This document shows positions 7,523-10,000 of a DNA stretch of 10,000 bases, in pieces. A program made the position numbers and the translations under genes. Numbering within the stretch: position 1 is the stretch's first letter; each line of letters begins with the position of its first letter. The notes under the pieces are model-generated. The model worked only from the letters and a program-made list of their open reading frames with translations, searched no databases and had not been told where the DNA came from. The stretch is from Actinidia chinensis (lineage: Eukaryota; Streptophyta; Magnoliopsida; Ericales; Actinidiaceae): positions 6,643,881 to 6,653,880 of the forward strand of contig CM018904.1 of assembly GCA_009663005.1 (NCBI GenBank), read 5' to 3'.

Positions 7523-8623
7523 TTAACCTGTAACCTTTATAGTTCTTGGGCTAATTTCGAAAGATAAAGCATGCATACTAACTTCAGGAACAACAAAATT
7601 GCTGGAAACAGTAGTATCCTCCTCTGTACTTAACTTCTCCAATAATGCATAATCTTGTCCTTCATCATCCCCAACAAGTAGAAAAAATTTAGATTTACAT
7701 TTATGACCAGGTGCAAATTTGTCAGCACAATTATAACACAAACCCTTTTTTCCTCCTACCTTTGAGCTTTGTAGGAGATAATCTTCTAATGGATAAAGAC
7801 ATATTTCTTGGATGTTGTGGACTATTCTGAAATGGTGGTTTGGATGATATAAGTGGTGTGAAGGACTGAGATTTATTTAGAGTGAAATCAGACAAATGTC
7901 ATTGCCTAGAAGATTTAAAATATTGCTTAAATTCAATGAGTTTATCTTCAAAGCCATAACTTGTAATAAAGATTGAGGTTGTGCTACTAATACCTCTCGT
8001 TTGATTTCAAGTTTCAATCCAGAGACAAAGAAACTCAACAGAAACTGTTCAAAGAGGCCATGTACCTTAGTAGACAATTCTTCAAATTGGGCTTGATAAC
8101 TTGCTACTGTGGTTATTCATTGCAATTTAGATAAAGCACCTTTGTGACCTTCATACAAGGAAAGACCAAACTTGAGATTAACAGCCTTTAAGAACCCTTT
8201 TCAAGATTCAATGAAACCATTGGAATGCATCCATTTAAATCAAGTGAGAGCATACCCTGCCAAATATAAAGAAGAGATCAGGACCCTTTGATCGTCAAGA
8301 GTATTGTAAAATTAAAAAAATTGCTCCATCTTTAATACCCAACTGGATACATCTGTTCCATCAAAGTGAGGTACATCAATTTTCATAGATCAAAAGTGAT
8401 GATTGTTGTGGTTGTTGTTACTGAAAGTAGGCATATTGTTGGGATTATCTTCAGGAGTATGATGTGGACAATTGGATACATTTGTCATTCTCTGATCAAC
8501 AACATGCATGAATCTTGTAATAGTATTGTTAAGATCATGGATTGAAACTTCAGTTTCCTTCCTAAAATCATTTGGATTCTTGATAGTCTCATGAATCTTT
8601 GAAAATCTAATACCTTCAGCCAT
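7523..8623 (-). pseudogene. gag: capsid-nucleocapsid protein with zinc knuckle
   Basis: This is the structural protein that packages the element RNA. It starts at the ATG at 8621-8623 (MAEGIRFSKI), 28 bases after the 5' LTR, with G after the ATG. The N-terminal 77 codons are open, end in an Asn/His-rich stretch, and meet a TGA at 8390-8392. In the same frame the conserved start of the capsid domain follows, SMKIDVPHFDGTDVSSW, then later ELSTKVHGLFEQFLLSFFVSGLKLEIKR in pieces around 8077-7877, the usual VxGLxxxFL-SxFxSGLKxEI pattern. The zinc knuckle is at 7697-7738, CYNCADKFAPGHKC (C-x2-C-x7-H-x-C), the form common in plant gypsy elements. These blocks share one frame over about 1.1 kb, so damage to gag is mainly point stops, although local shifts that cancel out are not excluded. 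Confidence 0.9.
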
Positions 8624-8639
8624 TATAGAAGGAATAGAA

Positions 8640-8651
8640 TGAAAGTACCAA
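8640..8651 (-). other. Primer-binding site of the Reina-like element
   Basis: The minus strand reads TTGGTACTTTCA directly after the 5' LTR. The TGGTA start agrees with the 3' end (TACCA) of plant initiator tRNA-Met, but the bases beyond do not. The position is right; the tRNA cannot be named. It may be mutated or use another tRNA. Confidence 0.5.
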
Positions 8652-9123
8652 TGTTATGTTCAAGATTTTCTGTAAGAGACCTTGCAGATGAAAGTGATAG
8701 GAAATGAGAAAAATCTCTTTTGAGTTAGATAACTGGCTCCTAAAAGAAATGATACAACTACTTTTTCATATCCTTCTTTAGTTTTACAATGATGTTTATG
8801 TACATTCTATCAGGAACCCTCCTTGCATAACTGCTCTAATAGATATCTAACTACTAAATACTTCTTTAACAAACTAATTGTTAATAACAAATAGTTGCTT
8901 TTAATAGATTTAACTACTTGCTAACACCCCTTTGATCTTGTTTTCATTCATCTCTATATTATATACTCCTTCATCCAGCTTGGTCTTTTTTTAATCCTCT
9001 TTGTATTGTCATTTCCTGCACTGCCGTTCCATTTATACTGCTAGCTTCAACATTTTTCTCTGTTCATTTCTCTGTTATTCAGCATTTTCCTCTGTTGTTC
9101 CTTCCTTTGCAGCATCTGTAACA
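8652..9123 (-). repeat. 5' LTR (472 bp)
   Basis: On the minus strand it runs from TGTTACAG to CATAACA, with TG...CA ends. It aligns with 3698-4207, lacking about 26 bp present there. The region matching the pol tail in the 3' LTR has stops and small indels, but the last 22 codons before the TAG are in frame and 17 of 22 residues are identical (SAGND at the start, WMKEYII at the end). Confidence 0.92.
8954..8965 (-). promoter_or_regulatory. U3 TATA box of the 5' LTR
   Basis: The minus strand reads TATATAATATAG, identical to the 3' LTR copy. It lies about 160 bases into the LTR, which leaves about 300 bases for R and U5. This copy would have driven transcription of the element. No transcription start or polyadenylation site can be fixed by eye. 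Confidence 0.6.
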
Positions 9124-9128
9124 AGTGA
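9124..9128. repeat. Right target-site duplication (AGTGA)
   Basis: These five bases match the left flank (GGTGA) at four of five positions, with the mismatch at the first base. Confidence 0.7.
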
Positions 9129-9694
9129 ACACTAGTTTAGCTTGCTTTCCTTTTCTCATTTTCTCCTTAGCAAGGAAGCATCTCAACCATTAAACTTATT
9201 TTTTTTTTATAAAATAGTAAAAAAAAAATCGCTAAAGACAAAATTAATGTAACTTAGGTGTAAATTATTCCACACTAGGCCTAAATATCATTGATACTTA
9301 ATCTTACCAAAAGACAAAACAAACAAACAAACTAGAATGGTTAAAATGTATGTCAGCAAAGATTTAATAAACAACTTATAAATTTTGTTGAAGCTTTTCG
9401 TAGAAACACCCCTAGGGGTTACTTTCCAAAATTAGCTTAACAATTTACTTCAAAAGCAGAAAAAATTATAAAAATATTTTCACAAATATTGACAAACAAC
9501 ATCTACAAATTTTTTTTAGATAAAAGTTAAAAAAAACAACTGAAAGAAGCTCTTCCAAACACAAATTAGAATAGTAGTATGGGTAGCAAGGAGGCATCTA
9601 TTGGGGGGAATAAACCAAGGAAAAAAACATACCATACCCCTCCCCTCTGCAAATCACACGCTCCTAAATACAATGCCAGTGGTCAAACCATAGT
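9129..9694. other. AT-rich flanking DNA, no gene seen
   Basis: Intergenic sequence beyond the retrotransposon. It contains a CAAA-rich run (about 9315-9332), several A and T homopolymers and a 12-bp perfect palindrome ACCCCTAGGGGT at 9408-9419. No reading frame has recognisable content. Confidence 0.6.
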
Positions 9695-9762
9695 TATCAG
9701 AACCGAACCTGCGATTGAACCTGTCAATGCATTGGTTCAATGGTTTACTGATTCAATCGCGG

Positions 9763-9778
<16 letters not shown>
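9695..9778. repeat. GGTTCAACCGGTT-type dispersed repeat with hairpin arms
   Basis: Words such as GAACCGAACC, TTGGTTCAATGG and GGTTCAACCGGTT recur within 80 bases. From memory, sequence of this kind marks the end of a widespread plant dispersed repeat whose class I cannot fix. Arms at 9705-9719 and 9752-9765 are reverse complements apart from one extra base, with a 32-base loop. The other end of the element is not in the window. Confidence 0.4.
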
Positions 9779-9812
<34 letters not shown>

Positions 9813-10000
9813 GTAATTATTAAAAAAATTATAAATGGGTTAAAATATCTTCTTTTTTATATATAATTCAACATAAGTAAAAATATAAAACGAACGTACA
9901 AAAATATAGAATTATAAAAATATTCAAGATAATTTCTTTTTCTTTTCAATGTAATATTTTTAAATATTATTCTTGGTATTTTTATAGTTAAAGAAAAAAA
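9779..10000. other. Very AT-rich tail
   Basis: This is almost wholly A and T, beginning with AATA/AAAT repeats after the GGTTCAACCGGTT segment. No gene or motif can be supported. Confidence 0.6.

Larger units (their letters stand above)
3698..9123 (-). mobile_element. Near-complete degenerate Ty3/gypsy chromovirus, Reina-like
   Basis: A 5,426-bp LTR retrotransposon on the minus strand. Two related LTRs (8652-9123 and 3698-4207) start with TG and end with CA and are flanked by a near-matching 5-bp duplication. In coding order the interior carries gag with a zinc knuckle, aspartic protease, reverse transcriptase, RNase H, integrase with zinc-binding N-terminus, and an integrase C-terminal region with a chromodomain. 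Integrase after RNase H defines Ty3/gypsy; the chromodomain defines a chromovirus. Small size, short LTRs, a 28-base leader and the sequence after the chromodomain suggest the Reina clade, but that is by recollection, not a tree. Reading frame changes at least six times and many stops occur, so it cannot make a polyprotein. Hand alignment of the LTRs gives roughly 85% identity, which suggests an insertion several million years old at common plant rates. Confidence 0.93.

Noticed and set aside
7370..7567. Plus-strand open stretch of 65 codons
   Set aside because: It is antisense to the protease region and shows no recognisable content.
9408..9419. 12-bp perfect palindrome ACCCCTAGGGGT
   Set aside because: It is isolated, without loop or partner site, and explainable by chance.
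1..10000. A CRISPR array, tRNA, rRNA or new defence-type gene cluster
   Set aside because: No regularly spaced repeats, no cloverleaf or rRNA sequence was recognised, and the only clear coding sequence is retrotransposon gag-pol.

Overview
The window is plant (angiosperm) nuclear DNA made almost entirely of decayed repeats. It holds no intact cellular gene. The case for a plant genome is a chromodomain-bearing Ty3/gypsy (Metaviridae) retrotransposon of plant type, a Tat/Athila-style primer-binding sequence, and long AT-rich intergenic stretches with no bacterial-style gene packing. I recognise no tRNA, rRNA, CRISPR array or operon. The species cannot be named from this sequence.

Bases 1-2290 are the remains of an older LTR-element-like region. 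A direct repeat of about 205 bp occurs at the window start and again at 1597. Between the copies, the minus strand carries broken, proline-rich coding-like sequence of unknown identity. At 2051-2070, minus strand, lies a degraded primer-binding site matching the Tat/Athila type at 14 of 18 positions, preceded by sequence resembling the end of that group's LTR. No pol domains are visible there. Bases 2291-3690 are intergenic DNA without a supportable gene; the last part carries dispersed GAGCTCGAG-type repeat traces.

Bases 3698-9123 hold one nearly full-length LTR retrotransposon on the minus strand, 5.4 kb long, with both LTRs, a short leader, and gag, protease, reverse transcriptase, RNase H, integrase and chromodomain in Ty3/gypsy order. 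The flanking 5-bp sequences (GGTGA, AGTGA) match at 4 of 5 bases, as expected for an aged target-site duplication. The short leader, overall size and the sequence after the chromodomain best fit a Reina-like chromovirus. The element is dead: it has many stop codons and at least six changes of reading frame. Both reverse-transcriptase aspartates that can be checked at changed positions, and all three RNase H acidic positions, are substituted. The integrase core keeps its D, D-35-E residues.

The most notable feature is at the 3' end. The pol reading frame runs 60 codons into the 3' LTR and stops inside the TATA box of U3, so one 12-base stretch is both the last codons of pol and the promoter core. 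A second notable feature is a 19-bp segment of reverse transcriptase that has been copied onto a neighbouring site 41 bp away without changing the length of the gene.

Bases 9124-10000 are AT-rich flanking DNA containing a GGTTCAACCGGTT-type dispersed repeat with an imperfect hairpin. I found no sign of a new biological system; the interest lies in the structure and decay of the retrotransposon.
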